From CAYMTN01 sp964393335 (GTDB lineage Bacteria > Chloroflexota > Anaerolineae > Aggregatilineales > Aggregatilineaceae), in the NCBI GenBank assembly GCA_964393335.1, contig CAYMTN010000016.1:1-41736 (forward strand): a stretch of DNA of 41,736 nucleotides, given 5' to 3'. Made by a program: the position numbers and the translations under genes. This document shows positions 1 through 7,828 of this stretch, piece after piece. Numbering within the stretch: the stretch's first letter is position 1; every line of letters begins with the position of its first letter. The notes under the pieces are model-generated. The model was given only the letters and a program-made list of their open reading frames with translations. It had not been told where the DNA came from and made no database searches.

Positions 1-36
1 GAGCTTTGGGTTCAACGCTTTGGATGGAGATTGATC

Positions 37-228
37 ATGCAGCTCGATCGCCGCGCGTTCCTCGCAAGCCTCGCCGGAACCGCTGCCGCGCTCGTTGTGC
101 CGAAATCCGTCGCTGCCGCGTCCAAGCCTGAGCATTTCGCCTCGGCGCGCATGGACGATCGCGGCGTCTACTCAGCCGTGCTGTTCAATCTCGAGCAGGG
201 CGATTTGCGCTCCGTCGAGCTTCCGGGG
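37..228 (+). pseudogene. N-terminal fragment of a Tat-signal protein (DUF1513-like), 3' end lost
   Basis: The reading frame opens at ATG 37, seven bases after a GGAG ribosome binding site at 26-29. The first 30 residues form a Tat-type signal: twin arginine in DRRAFLASLAG followed by an alanine-rich stretch and a likely cleavage region near AAAS. The next part, with FASARMDDRG and SVELPG, resembles the start of the DUF1513 family of periplasmic beta-propeller-like proteins, which are mostly proteobacterial and several times longer. The similarity stops around 228, where the frame continues into an unrelated sequence. The exact break is uncertain by about 20 bases. It may be a true deletion junction or an assembly chimera at the contig edge. 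Family assignment is from memory of motifs and is moderate. Confidence 0.45.
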
Positions 229-435
229 ATCGACCACACGCGCGAAACACTAGAGAGCGGTGATCGTGACCTGGCGCGCCGCGCGATTCACCAGTTTGTG
301 GCGAAGATCGTGATCAAAAACGGAACGGGAACGCTGTATTACACGTTCCCGCTCGAAGACGAATTGTATATGCCTAGTAAACGAAGTGTGGACCTGAAGG
401 GACTCGAACCCTTGGCCTCTACAGTGCGATTGTAG
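229..435 (+). pseudogene. C-terminal remnant of a site-specific (serine-type) recombinase next to tRNA-Ala
   Basis: From about residue 65 of the frame opened at 37, the sequence changes to a charged helix (SGDRDLARRAIHQFVAKIVI) followed by a short strand pair ending YYTFPL. This resembles the extreme C-terminus of large serine recombinases, where a helix containing FV.KI is followed by a strand ending YTFPL. No catalytic domain is present, so it cannot be active. The frame runs through the 3' half of the tRNA-Ala gene in antisense and stops at TAG 433-435; the last 16 or so residues (GLEPLAS...) are only antisense tRNA sequence. A recombinase end facing the 3' end of a tRNA gene is the usual arrangement of an integrated element, so this may mark an old attachment site. 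The family call is tentative. Confidence 0.4.
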
Positions 436-461
436 CGCTCTCCCAGCTGAGCTACAGGCCC
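389..461 (-). tRNA. tRNA-Ala (anticodon CGC)
   Basis: On the minus strand a complete 73-base cloverleaf can be folded. The acceptor stem is GGGCCTG with CAGGTCC and discriminator A; the D arm contains GCTC and GAGC; the anticodon stem is CTACA with TGTAG around loop ATCGCAC, giving anticodon CGC; the T arm contains GGTTCGAGTC. The third acceptor pair is G3-U70, the major identity element of alanine tRNA, which agrees with the anticodon. The 3' CCA is not encoded (CAC follows). It reads GCG codons, common in this GC-rich genome. A promoter lies 19 bases upstream. Confidence 0.95.
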
Positions 462-479
462 TTCGCGTGTATGGACCCG

Positions 480-508
480 ATTCTAGCAGTCTGGCAGAGC
501 GCTGTCAA
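480..508 (-). promoter_or_regulatory. sigma-70 type promoter of tRNA-Ala
   Basis: On the minus strand a perfect -35 TTGACA (508-503) is followed after exactly 17 bases by TAGAAT (485-480, 5 of 6 matches to TATAAT). The expected start of transcription is near 473, about 12 bases before the mature tRNA 5' end at 461. Confidence 0.8.
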
Positions 509-531
509 GACTGGATGAACGCGGCGCGCGG

Positions 532-900
532 CTAGGCTTTCACCACGTAAGTACCCGCCAACTTATCATGCCACCCCTGGTTATTGGCATCCGGGATCGC
601 CCACAGCCACCCGATGAACAGGAAAAACGTGTTGATGTAATACCCAATGTAGCGGATCACCGCGTCAGCACCGGTCAGCGCTGCGCCGTTCGCCTTGACC
701 ACACGAATCCCCATGAACACCTTGCCGGGCGTCTGGCCTTTATTTTGCGTCAGGAAATACCATTGATACGCGACGCCGACCAGAAACCCGAAGACACCTC
801 CCACGTTGCCGATCAGTGCCGTCACCACCCCGGCGATGATGCCCAAAATGATACTGTCGATCACCAACGCGACGAACCGCTGCCCTAATCCTGCTTTCAT
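532..900 (-). CDS. RDD family membrane protein
   Basis: This 122-residue protein carries the RDD domain hallmarks: an N-terminal RFVALVIDSIIL helix with the conserved Arg and Asp, a second hydrophobic helix (about residues 36-52), then GQTPGKVFMGIRVV, RYIGYY and a third helix, ending HDKLAGTYVV. It covers the whole domain and nothing else, so it is a small integral membrane protein with three or four segments. The function of RDD proteins is generally not known; some have been linked to transport of ions or small molecules. The start ATG at 900 follows an excellent AGGAGGAAATCAC ribosome binding site. It lies upstream of tRNA-Ala on the same strand and is divergent from the Nudix gene. The family call is firm, the function open. 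Confidence 0.9.
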   Translation of the reverse strand: MKAGLGQRFVALVIDSIILGIIAGVVTALIGNVGGVFGFLVGVAYQWYFLTQNKGQTPGKVFMGIRVVKANGAALTGADAVIRYIGYYINTFFLFIGWLWAIPDANNQGWHDKLAGTYVVKA

Positions 901-979
901 GTGATTTCCTCCTGGATTGATCCTGGACCCACCGAGCGATAAACCACAGCGTACTCTGACTTAATAACACCCGGCGCTC

Positions 980-1008
980 GTGACAGATGCGCCACGCTCC
1001 GGTACAAT
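980..1008 (+). promoter_or_regulatory. predicted promoter of the tandem Nudix gene
   Basis: GTGACA at 980-985 (-35, 5 of 6) and TACAAT at 1003-1008 (-10, 5 of 6) are separated by 17 bases. Transcription would begin near 1015 and the first good start codon downstream is ATG 1046. This argues against translation starting at the GTG at 980 inside the promoter. Confidence 0.6.
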
Positions 1009-1045
1009 TCAGCCGATCATCGTACTGATTATAGATGAGGTGGTT

Positions 1046-2038
1046 ATGCCGGAGCCATTCAAAAGCCGGGCCGACGGGTATGTGAAATGGCTGCGCGACC
1101 ATGTCGGGCACCAGTTGATTTATCTCGTGTACACCACCAGCCTTGTCTTTGACGACGCGGGGCGTATCCTGGTCCAGCGCCGCTATGATTTCGACTGGTT
1201 GGGACTGCCCGGCGGCGCGCTGGAAGTCGATGAAGGCGTGCGCGCCGGGGCGATCCGCGAAACCGTTGAGGAAACCGGCATCGAGGTCGCCGTCGAGCGG
1301 CTGGTCGGCGTCTTCAGCCACCCGGATTATAACTTGCTCTACCCGACCGGCGACCGCGTGCAGCAGTGGTCGGTCTGCGTAGTGGCGCGACCTGTCGGCG
1401 GGCAGCTTGTCGCAGACGGCGGCGAAACGCTCGACGTGTGCTGGATGGACGTGGGCGAGGCGCTGCCGCAGTTCCCGCCCGCCTATCGCGCGATGGTCCG
1501 GGCCGCGCTCGACTCACCCCAGGCCGCCGTGTTGGAACCGGTCTACACGCAGCCGCCGCTCGTCGAGTATTACCCGATCCTGCGCCAACATATCACCCAC
1601 GAACGTATCATCTTGCCGGGCGTGATGGCCGTGATCCGCAACGACGCGGGCGACGTGCTCGTCGCGCGCCGCGCGGATTTTGACGCGCTGGACGTGCCGG
1701 GCGGTTATTGTGACCTGGGCGAAACAACGACCGCCGCCGTGATCCGCGAAGTGCGCGAAGAAACCGGGCTGGACGTCGAACCGGTGCGCATCATGGGCAT
1801 CTACAGCGAAAACATGCTGGCCACCTATCCCAATGGCGACAAGGTGCACGGCGTCGGCCTCGCGTTTGACTGCCGGGTCACGGGCGGCACGCTGCAAGCC
1901 GACCACGACGAGATCAGCGACGTATCGTTTGTGCCGCTGGCGGACGTGCTCGTGCAGCCCGTCGTGCCGGAGATGTCCGGCATGATGCAACTCTGGCACG
2001 ATATCCAGCACCCGGAGACATGGCCGCTCATCCGCTGA
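1046..2038 (+). CDS. tandem Nudix hydrolase (two Nudix domains in one chain)
   Basis: The protein is 330 residues from ATG 1046, which has a GATGAGG ribosome binding site eight bases upstream; the in-frame GTG at 980 lies inside the promoter. Two complete Nudix boxes of the form GX5EX7REUXEEXGU are visible: GALEVDEGVRAGAIRETVEE in the first half and GYCDLGETTTAAVIREVREE in the second, so both halves keep the metal-binding glutamates. Each domain is a typical Nudix fold of about 140 residues. Nudix enzymes hydrolyse nucleoside diphosphates linked to another moiety; the substrate cannot be told from the sequence. The halves differ clearly from each other, so this is an old duplication or a fusion. 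Both may be active on different substrates. No operon partner is evident; amylosucrase follows after 138 bases. Confidence 0.9.
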   Translation: MPEPFKSRADGYVKWLRDHVGHQLIYLVYTTSLVFDDAGRILVQRRYDFDWLGLPGGALEVDEGVRAGAIRETVEETGIEVAVERLVGVFSHPDYNLLYPTGDRVQQWSVCVVARPVGGQLVADGGETLDVCWMDVGEALPQFPPAYRAMVRAALDSPQAAVLEPVYTQPPLVEYYPILRQHITHERIILPGVMAVIRNDAGDVLVARRADFDALDVPGGYCDLGETTTAAVIREVREETGLDVEPVRIMGIYSENMLATYPNGDKVHGVGLAFDCRVTGGTLQADHDEISDVSFVPLADVLVQPVVPEMSGMMQLWHDIQHPETWPLIR

Positions 2039-2176
2039 CATGCCCCCCGCAAGCCAAACGTGGTATGCTTAGGCGTGTGAGCCGGATTCATCACGCCGCA
2101 CCCGATCACGTCCGGCTCCGTCCGGTCGAACCGAGCGTGTTTCGGTTCTCAGCACACGACATGCAGGGTGGTGCCC

Positions 2177-4084
2177 ATGAATGTTGAAAAAGAAGCCCGA
2201 ATTTCGCTGATCCGGCTGATGCCACGCATCGAGCCGCTGCTGCCCAAAGGCGAGGCCCGCGACGTGTTCCTGCGGCGGCTCGATCACCATTTCCCGACGG
2301 TGTTCCGCCTGCTGCACGCCATCTACGGGCAGCGCTATGATTTTTTTTATCACCTGGAACAGATCGTGACGACCACTGCGCAGATGGTCGCTGACCGCCC
2401 CGCCGACCTGAAGGAACTGGATCGCCAGCGCGAAGCCGATCCCGGCTGGTTCCACCGCGAGCAGATGATGGGCGGCGTGTGTTACGTGGACCTCTTCGCG
2501 GGTGATTTGCAGGGGATACGCCGGAAAATCCCGTATTTCAAAGAACTGAACCTGACCTACCTGCACCTGATGCCGCTCTTTCGCTGCCCGGCAGATAACA
2601 GCGACGGCGGGTATGCCATCAGCAGCTACCGTGACGTAAATCCCGCGCTGGGCACGACCGACGAACTTGCCTCACTGGCCGCCGACCTGCGCCGCGAACA
2701 TATCAGCCTGGTGCTGGATTTTGTGTTCAACCACACGTCCGACGAACACGACTGGGCGCTGCGTGCCCTGAACGGCGAGGAAGAATACCAGGACTTTTAC
2801 CTGATGTTCGACAGCCGGGATGTACCCGACCAGTACGAGCGCAGCCTGCGCGAAATCTTCCCGCAACAGGCACCCGGCAGTTTCACCTACCGCCCGGAAA
2901 TCGACAAGTGGGTCTGGACGACGTTTCACAACTTCCAGTGGGACCTGAACTACGCCAACCCGCGCGTCTTCCGCGCCATGCTCGGCGAGATGTTGTCCAT
3001 CGCCAACCTGGGCACGGAGATTCTGCGCCTGGACGCGGTCGCGTTTATCTGGAAACAGATGGGCACCCCCTGCGAAGGGCTGCCCCAGGTGCATACCATC
3101 ATTCAGGCGTTCAACGCGCTGGTGCGCATCGCCGCACCCGCCATGTTGTTCAAGTCCGAAGCGATTGTGCATCCCGCCGAGGTCGCACGTTACATTCACC
3201 CCGAAGAAGCGCCGATCTCCTACAACCCGACGCTCATGGCGCTGCTGTGGGAATCGCTGGCGACGCGCCGCGTCACGCTGCTGCGTCACTCGATGCAAAA
3301 ACGGTTCGCGCTGCCGGACGGCTGTACGTGGGTCAATTACGTGCGCTGCCACGACGACATCGGTTGGACGTTTGCCGACGAAGACGCGTGGGAGTTGGGC
3401 ATCAACGGCTTTGATCACCGCCAGTTCCTCAACCGCTTTTATACCGGGCGTTTCCCCGGCAGTTTTGCCAAAGGCGTGCCATTTAATTACAACCCGGCCA
3501 ACCAGGATATGCGCATCTCCGGCATGTGTGCGTCACTCGCCGGGTTAGAGCACGCCATCGAAACCGGAAACGACCGCTACCACGAATTCGCGCTGCGCCG
3601 CATTGCGTTGATCCATTCGGTGATCATCAGCGCGGGCGGCATCCCGCTGATCTACCTGGGCGACGAGATCGCCATGCTCAACGATTACGGCTACCGCGAT
3701 AACCCGAACCACTCCGAGGACAGCCGGTGGGTTCACCGCCTGCCCTTTGACTGGGAACGCGCCGGGGATCGCACCAATCCCGATACGGACGCGGGGCGCA
3801 TCTTCGGCACGCTGGCCGGGTTGCTCGCCATTCGCCGCCAGACGCCGGCCTTTGCCAACGGCCAGACGCAGTTCCTCGATACGCGCAACGAGCAGGTGTT
3901 GGGTTACGTGCGCGGCGGCGACGTGTTGGTGCTGGCGAACTTTTCGGAAGAAGAGCAGTCCGTGCGCCTGGGCTGGATGCCTGCCAATCCCACCGACCTG
4001 ATCACGGGCGAAGCGTACCCGCGCAGCAAGCCGGTCACCCTCGCGCCGTTCCAGTTTGTATGGCTCGCGCCGGGGGAAGCATGA
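2177..4084 (+). CDS. amylosucrase (GH13 family, EC 2.4.1.4)
   Basis: Amylosucrase transfers glucose from sucrose onto a growing alpha-1,4-glucan, releasing fructose. The 635-residue protein matches the Neisseria polysaccharea enzyme over its full length (usual size about 636). Starting at ATG 2177, the catalytic residues fall at the reference numbers: nucleophile Asp286 in RLDAVAFIWKQMGT, acid/base Glu328 in FKSEAIVHP and Asp393 in CHDDIGWTFADED. The N-terminal helical domain, the (beta/alpha)8 barrel with DFVFNHTSDEH, the B' region (NRFYTGRFPGSFAKGVPFNY), and the C-terminal beta domain are all present. A GTG at 2168 is a possible alternative start, but AGGGTGG upstream and the numbering favour 2177. 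No glycogen or sucrose uptake genes are adjacent, so the substrate source is not shown here. There is no signal peptide, so it is cytoplasmic. Confidence 0.95.
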   Translation: MNVEKEARISLIRLMPRIEPLLPKGEARDVFLRRLDHHFPTVFRLLHAIYGQRYDFFYHLEQIVTTTAQMVADRPADLKELDRQREADPGWFHREQMMGGVCYVDLFAGDLQGIRRKIPYFKELNLTYLHLMPLFRCPADNSDGGYAISSYRDVNPALGTTDELASLAADLRREHISLVLDFVFNHTSDEHDWALRALNGEEEYQDFYLMFDSRDVPDQYERSLREIFPQQAPGSFTYRPEIDKWVWTTFHNFQWDLNYANPRVFRAMLGEMLSIANLGTEILRLDAVAFIWKQMGTPCEGLPQVHTIIQAFNALVRIAAPAMLFKSEAIVHPAEVARYIHPEEAPISYNPTLMALLWESLATRRVTLLRHSMQKRFALPDGCTWVNYVRCHDDIGWTFADEDAWELGINGFDHRQFLNRFYTGRFPGSFAKGVPFNYNPANQDMRISGMCASLAGLEHAIETGNDRYHEFALRRIALIHSVIISAGGIPLIYLGDEIAMLNDYGYRDNPNHSEDSRWVHRLPFDWERAGDRTNPDTDAGRIFGTLAGLLAIRRQTPAFANGQTQFLDTRNEQVLGYVRGGDVLVLANFSEEEQSVRLGWMPANPTDLITGEAYPRSKPVTLAPFQFVWLAPGEA

Positions 4085-4110
4085 TCGCACCGTATGCGGG
4101 CAAAAAGCGT

Positions 4111-4140
4111 CACCAAAGAGGACACGGAGAAACACAGAGT
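4111..4140 (+). repeat. CACAGAG-type intergenic repeat, copy 1
   Basis: Just after the amylosucrase stop, short units built on CACxGAG (CACCAAAGAG, GACACGGAG, AAACACAGAG) follow one another with a period of about 9-10 bases. A second copy with the same units and the same order of features lies at 11546-11579. Such degenerate CACAGAG strings are seen between genes in many environmental bacterial genomes. No function is evident. Confidence 0.6.
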
Positions 4141-4183
4141 AGATCGAGGTAAAAGCCGAATTTTCGCTCTTGTTGATCGTTTA

Positions 4184-4231
4184 TTGCTGATCGCTGAACG
4201 TTATCCTTTCGCTTTTGCTGATCGCTGAACG
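4184..4231 (+). repeat. direct repeat of 17 bases, period 31
   Basis: TTGCTGATCGCTGAACG occurs at 4184-4200 and again at 4215-4231 without mismatch. A weaker relative, TTGTTGATCG, precedes at 4170-4179. The repeats lie in the leader upstream of the RidA ribosome binding site. They could bind a regulator or be a degenerate repeat family. Confidence 0.65.
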
Positions 4232-4258
4232 CTTACCGCTATCTTCAAAGGAGTCACC

Positions 4259-4645
4259 ATGACACGCGAAGTCATCGCCACCGACCGCGCCCCCGCCGCC
4301 GTCGGGGCCTATTCTCAAGCCATCAAAACACGTGGGCTGATCTTCGTCTCCGGCCAGTTGGGCCTCATCCCCGAAACCAAGCAGTTCGCCGGGGACACCG
4401 TCGCCGCGCAGACCGAGCAAGCCCTGAAGAATATGGCCGCCATCGTGCAGGCGGCAGGGGCCAGCATGGCCGACGTGGTCAAAGTGACCGTGCTGCTGGC
4501 CGATATCAGCAGCTTTTCCGCCATGAACGGCGTCTACAGCACCTTTTTCCCGAACGATCCCCCGGCCCGCGCCGCCTTCGCCGTGAAGGATTTGCCGCTG
4601 GGCGGGCTGGTCGAGATCGAAGCGATTGTCGCCATGCCGGAGTGA
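4259..4645 (+). CDS. ridA: RidA family enamine/imine deaminase
   Basis: The protein is 128 residues, the normal RidA (YjgF/YER057c/UK114) length. RidA hydrolyses reactive enamine and imine intermediates released by PLP enzymes such as threonine dehydratase. The family signature is visible: GAYSQAI near the N-terminus, FVSGQLG, a conserved central helix (QTEQALKNMAAI), and the active-site pair in PPARAAFAV (Arg) and VEIEAIV (Glu). The start ATG at 4259 follows an ideal AAAGGAGTCACC ribosome binding site. It is first in a co-directional run with the metallo-hydrolase (9 bases) and the response regulator. The presence of a PLP-enzyme detoxifier in a window with an unusual PLP enzyme may be chance, as RidA is housekeeping. 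Confidence 0.95.
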   Translation: MTREVIATDRAPAAVGAYSQAIKTRGLIFVSGQLGLIPETKQFAGDTVAAQTEQALKNMAAIVQAAGASMADVVKVTVLLADISSFSAMNGVYSTFFPNDPPARAAFAVKDLPLGGLVEIEAIVAMPE

Positions 4646-4654
4646 GAGCCAGCC

Positions 4655-5509
4655 ATGCGCATCGAGTTTTTAGGATCAGGCGGCGCGATCACCACGCCCC
4701 GCCCCGGCTGCACCTGCCGCCTGTGCGTTGAAGCGCGTGAGAAGGGCGTGCCCTACACCCGCAGCGGGCCGAGCGTGTTCGTGCACGGCCCGGACGTGCT
4801 GATCGATACGCCGGAAGAGAGCAAAGCGCAGCTCAACCGCTCGCGCGTGACGGACGTCGCCGCCTGTTTTTATTCACACTGGCACCCGGATCACGTCATG
4901 GGCCGCCGCGTGTGGGAAACGCGCAACAACGATTGGCGTCATTGGCCACCGCACCCGCGCCCCACCCCCATCTACCTGCCGCAGCAGGTCGCGCACGACT
5001 TCCGCGAACGGATGGGCATCTGGGAACACATGCTGTTCATGGCCAAACACGGCTACATCACGATCACCGAGCTGCACGACGGCGACGTGGTCACCATTGG
5101 CCAGACGACGATTCGCCCCTTCCGCGTGGCGGAAGACTACGTGTACGCGTTTTTGTTCGAGGAAAACGGCCAGCGTGTATTGATCGCGCCGGATGAGTTG
5201 TTCCGCTGGACGCCGCCCCCGGCTGTGCATGGCGTCGATCTGGCGATCATCCCGATGGGCGTGCTCGAATTCGATCCGTTCAGCGGGGAACGTCGCATCC
5301 CGGCGGAGCATGTCGTGCTGACCTTTGAGGCGACCTTCCGGCAGACGCTCGACATGGTGCGCGCCATGCAGCCGCGCCGCACGATCATGACACACATCGA
5401 GGAACCGGACGGGCAGAGCTACGACGATCTGCTGCGCCTGGAAACCGTGCTGCACGGCGAGGGATACGCCATCACGTTCGCGTACGATACGATGTTGATC
5501 GAGGTCTGA
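4655..5509 (+). CDS. metallo-beta-lactamase fold hydrolase (PhnP-like)
   Basis: This 284-residue protein begins with MRIEFLGSGGAITTPRPGC, then CxCxxC (CTCRLC), which in PhnP-type phosphodiesterases contributes a structural zinc site. The metal-binding motif of the fold is SHWHPDHVMG, and a further histidine is in MTHIEEP. A loop with APDE (IAPDELFRW) occupies the place of the usual bridging aspartate. PhnP-related proteins cleave cyclic phosphodiesters, but the family is broad and other members handle different esters, so the substrate is open. Spacing to RidA is 9 bases and to the response regulator 4 bases, suggesting one transcript. No signal peptide is visible, so it is cytoplasmic. Confidence 0.85.
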   Translation: MRIEFLGSGGAITTPRPGCTCRLCVEAREKGVPYTRSGPSVFVHGPDVLIDTPEESKAQLNRSRVTDVAACFYSHWHPDHVMGRRVWETRNNDWRHWPPHPRPTPIYLPQQVAHDFRERMGIWEHMLFMAKHGYITITELHDGDVVTIGQTTIRPFRVAEDYVYAFLFEENGQRVLIAPDELFRWTPPPAVHGVDLAIIPMGVLEFDPFSGERRIPAEHVVLTFEATFRQTLDMVRAMQPRRTIMTHIEEPDGQSYDDLLRLETVLHGEGYAITFAYDTMLIEV

Positions 5510-5513
5510 CCAC

Positions 5514-6197
5514 ATGCCAAACGAATTGATCCTGCTGGTAGACGACGAACCGAATATCATCGAATTGGCGAGCCTGTACCTGACGCAAGACGGCTTCCGC
5601 GTGATCGCGGCAGGCGATGGCCTGGCCGCGCTCGACCGCATCACACGCGACCAGCCCGCCCTGATGGTGCTCGACCTGATGCTGCCGGAGTTGGACGGCT
5701 GGGAAGTCTGCAAGCGGGTGCGGGCCGAATCCGACCTGCCGATCCTGATGCTGACCGCGCGTGACGACGACATCGACAAGATCGTCGGGCTGGAACTGGG
5801 CGCGGACGATTACCTGACCAAACCCTTCAACCCGCGCGAACTGGTGGCCCGTGTCAAAGCGATCCTGCGCCGCACCGAGCCGCGCCGCCCGCCAACCGGC
5901 GACGAGAGGCTGCAAATCGGCAACCTGACCATCGACCCGGCGCGGCGCGAGGCCCGTGTCGATGGCAGGCCGGTCGATCTGCGCGCCAAAGAATTCGACC
6001 TGCTGCTGGCCCTGGTCGAAAACGAGGGGATCGTGCTCAGCCGCGAAAAACTGCTGGATATCGTGTGGGGGTTTGATTTTTACGGGCAAACGCGCACCGT
6101 CGACGTGCACATCGCGCACCTGCGCAACAAGCTGAGCGGCTGCACCGCCGAGATCGAAACTGTGTGGGGCGTCGGGTATAAAATCACGGTGGAATGA
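5514..6197 (+). CDS. OmpR/PhoB-family response regulator
   Basis: The protein is 227 residues. An N-terminal receiver (about 1-118) has the acidic pair in VDDEPN, the phosphorylation aspartate in VLDLMLPELDGWEVC, Thr in MLTARDDD and Lys in LTKPFNPREL. A winged-helix DNA-binding domain (about 130-225) follows with RAKEFDLLLALVEN, LSREKLLDIVWG and a recognition helix TVDVHIAHLRNKL, ending in the wing GVGYKI. It acts as a transcription factor phosphorylated by the histidine kinase encoded 95 bases downstream. A GAGG ribosome binding site overlaps the end of the metallo-hydrolase gene, so translation may be coupled. All key residues are present. The target genes are not evident from the window. 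Confidence 0.95.
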   Translation: MPNELILLVDDEPNIIELASLYLTQDGFRVIAAGDGLAALDRITRDQPALMVLDLMLPELDGWEVCKRVRAESDLPILMLTARDDDIDKIVGLELGADDYLTKPFNPRELVARVKAILRRTEPRRPPTGDERLQIGNLTIDPARREARVDGRPVDLRAKEFDLLLALVENEGIVLSREKLLDIVWGFDFYGQTRTVDVHIAHLRNKLSGCTAEIETVWGVGYKITVE

Positions 6198-6292
6198 AGC
6201 CGATTCGCCGCACAGGTTACCAATCGTTTACATTTTCTGTATAGGGTGATAACACGTCGGACGTAGAGTCAGAAAAAGAGAGCGCACCTGGG

Positions 6293-7828
6293 ATGTTAAA
6301 CACGTTGCGAAACCGGCTGTTGGCCTCATACGTGCTGATTCTGGTGGTCTTGCTGATCCTGATCGGCGTGATCCTGCTGGCATTTGTCGCGGCGCGCCCC
6401 CTGCCCACCGACAGCATCTTCAACGATCTGACCGCGATCCTGCTGGATGTGCGCATCGGCGAAGCGGTGTCGATGGGCAGCATCATGAGCGGCGGGCAGG
6501 CAGCAGGCGGCGCGTCACAACCGGCGGTGGCGGTTATCGAACAGCGAGTCGTTCAGTTTGTAGTCGATGAAGCCGATAAACGGGACGTGCGGGCATTGAT
6601 CGTCAACAGCAGCGGGCAGGTACGTTTCGACTCGGCGGGTACCTTGCAGGACGGCGCGCAGATCGCGCCCGTCAACCGCACGCCGGTGATCCCCGCCGAC
6701 CGCAGCCGGATCAACGCCGTGTTTAAGGGCCAGTTCAAAGACCCCAACGGTGACGAATGGTTGTACGTCGCGCAGCCGGTGCGCCCCCTGGCCACTATCC
6801 GGACCGACACCGCGTTTTTGATGGTCGCTGCCCCGGCCCCGCGCCATACCGTGCGCGAAGTGCTGCGCGTCTTCCGCGAAACGTTTTTTATGCCGCTGCT
6901 GCAAGCCGGGGCCATCGGCTTCATGATCGCGCTGGCGCTGTCGGTGCTGATCGCAGGATCGGTCGCACGGCCCCTTCAACGGATCAGCGGCGCGGCGCGG
7001 CGGATCGCCAACGGCGACTACGGGCAGCGCGTCCCGGTCAACGGCCCGCGCGAAGTGCAGGGATTGGCCCGGTCGTTCAACGAAATGGTCGAGCGTGTGT
7101 CCGCCACGCAGCAAGCCCAGCGTGATTTTCTGGCGAATGTTTCGCACGACCTGCGCACGCCGCTGACCAGCATCCAGGGATTCTCACAGGCAATTGCGGA
7201 AGGGGTCGCGTCCGATCCCGCCGCCGCGCAGCGTGCCGCCCAGATCATCTACGACGAGACGGCACGCCTGCACCGCATGGTCGAATCGCTGCTTGACCTG
7301 GCGCGCATCGAAGCCGGGCAGATGGACGTGTATCACCACGCCGTCGCGCTCAGCGGCCTGCTGAGCGGCATCAGCGAGCGGCTTGACGTCAAGGCGCGCG
7401 AGCAGCGTGTGACGCTGCGCCTGGACGTGCCGCAAAACCTGCCGCGTATCGCCGGAGACGGCGACCGGCTGGCGCAGGTCTTCACCAACCTGGTCGATAA
7501 CGCCATCAAACACACGCCCGCCGGGGGCGCGGTCACGCTGCACGCCGAAACCGGGGATCGCGGCATCCTGGTGCGCGTATCGGATACCGGCGAGGGCATC
7601 CCCGCCGAAGACCTACCGCGTATCTTCGAGCGTTTTTACCAGGTGGATAAAAGCCGCAAAAGCTACCGCGACTCCGGCATGGGCCTGGGGCTGGCCATCA
7701 CCAAGCAGATCGTCGAAGCGCACGGCGGCACGATCCAGGTCGCCAGTAAAATCGGCGAAGGCACGACGTTCAGCGTGTGGCTGCCGCTGCCTTCGCCGGA
7801 CATGACGACCATCATGTCACGCCGATGA
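6293..7828 (+). CDS. membrane sensor histidine kinase (HAMP-HisKA-HATPase)
   Basis: The protein is 511 residues. Transmembrane segment 1 is at about 9-33, an extracytoplasmic sensing region of about 165 residues follows, and segment 2 is at about 203-225. Then come a HAMP linker (ending near 275), the phospho-acceptor helix with His285 in NVSHDLRTPLTS, and a GHKL ATPase with N box NLVDNAIKHTP, G1 DTGEGIP and G2 GMGLGLAIT. All catalytic motifs are intact. It is the partner of the OmpR-type regulator just upstream. The sensing region contains no domain I recognise. The last residues (MTTIMSRR) are encoded inside a repeat shared with the end of the convergent K+ channel gene, so the tail may be recent. 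Confidence 0.95.
   Translation: MLNTLRNRLLASYVLILVVLLILIGVILLAFVAARPLPTDSIFNDLTAILLDVRIGEAVSMGSIMSGGQAAGGASQPAVAVIEQRVVQFVVDEADKRDVRALIVNSSGQVRFDSAGTLQDGAQIAPVNRTPVIPADRSRINAVFKGQFKDPNGDEWLYVAQPVRPLATIRTDTAFLMVAAPAPRHTVREVLRVFRETFFMPLLQAGAIGFMIALALSVLIAGSVARPLQRISGAARRIANGDYGQRVPVNGPREVQGLARSFNEMVERVSATQQAQRDFLANVSHDLRTPLTSIQGFSQAIAEGVASDPAAAQRAAQIIYDETARLHRMVESLLDLARIEAGQMDVYHHAVALSGLLSGISERLDVKAREQRVTLRLDVPQNLPRIAGDGDRLAQVFTNLVDNAIKHTPAGGAVTLHAETGDRGILVRVSDTGEGIPAEDLPRIFERFYQVDKSRKSYRDSGMGLGLAITKQIVEAHGGTIQVASKIGEGTTFSVWLPLPSPDMTTIMSRR

Noticed and set aside
980..1045. GTG 980 as the start of the Nudix protein
   Set aside because: It lies within the promoter (-35 at 980-985, -10 at 1003-1008) and lacks a ribosome binding site; ATG 1046 has one.
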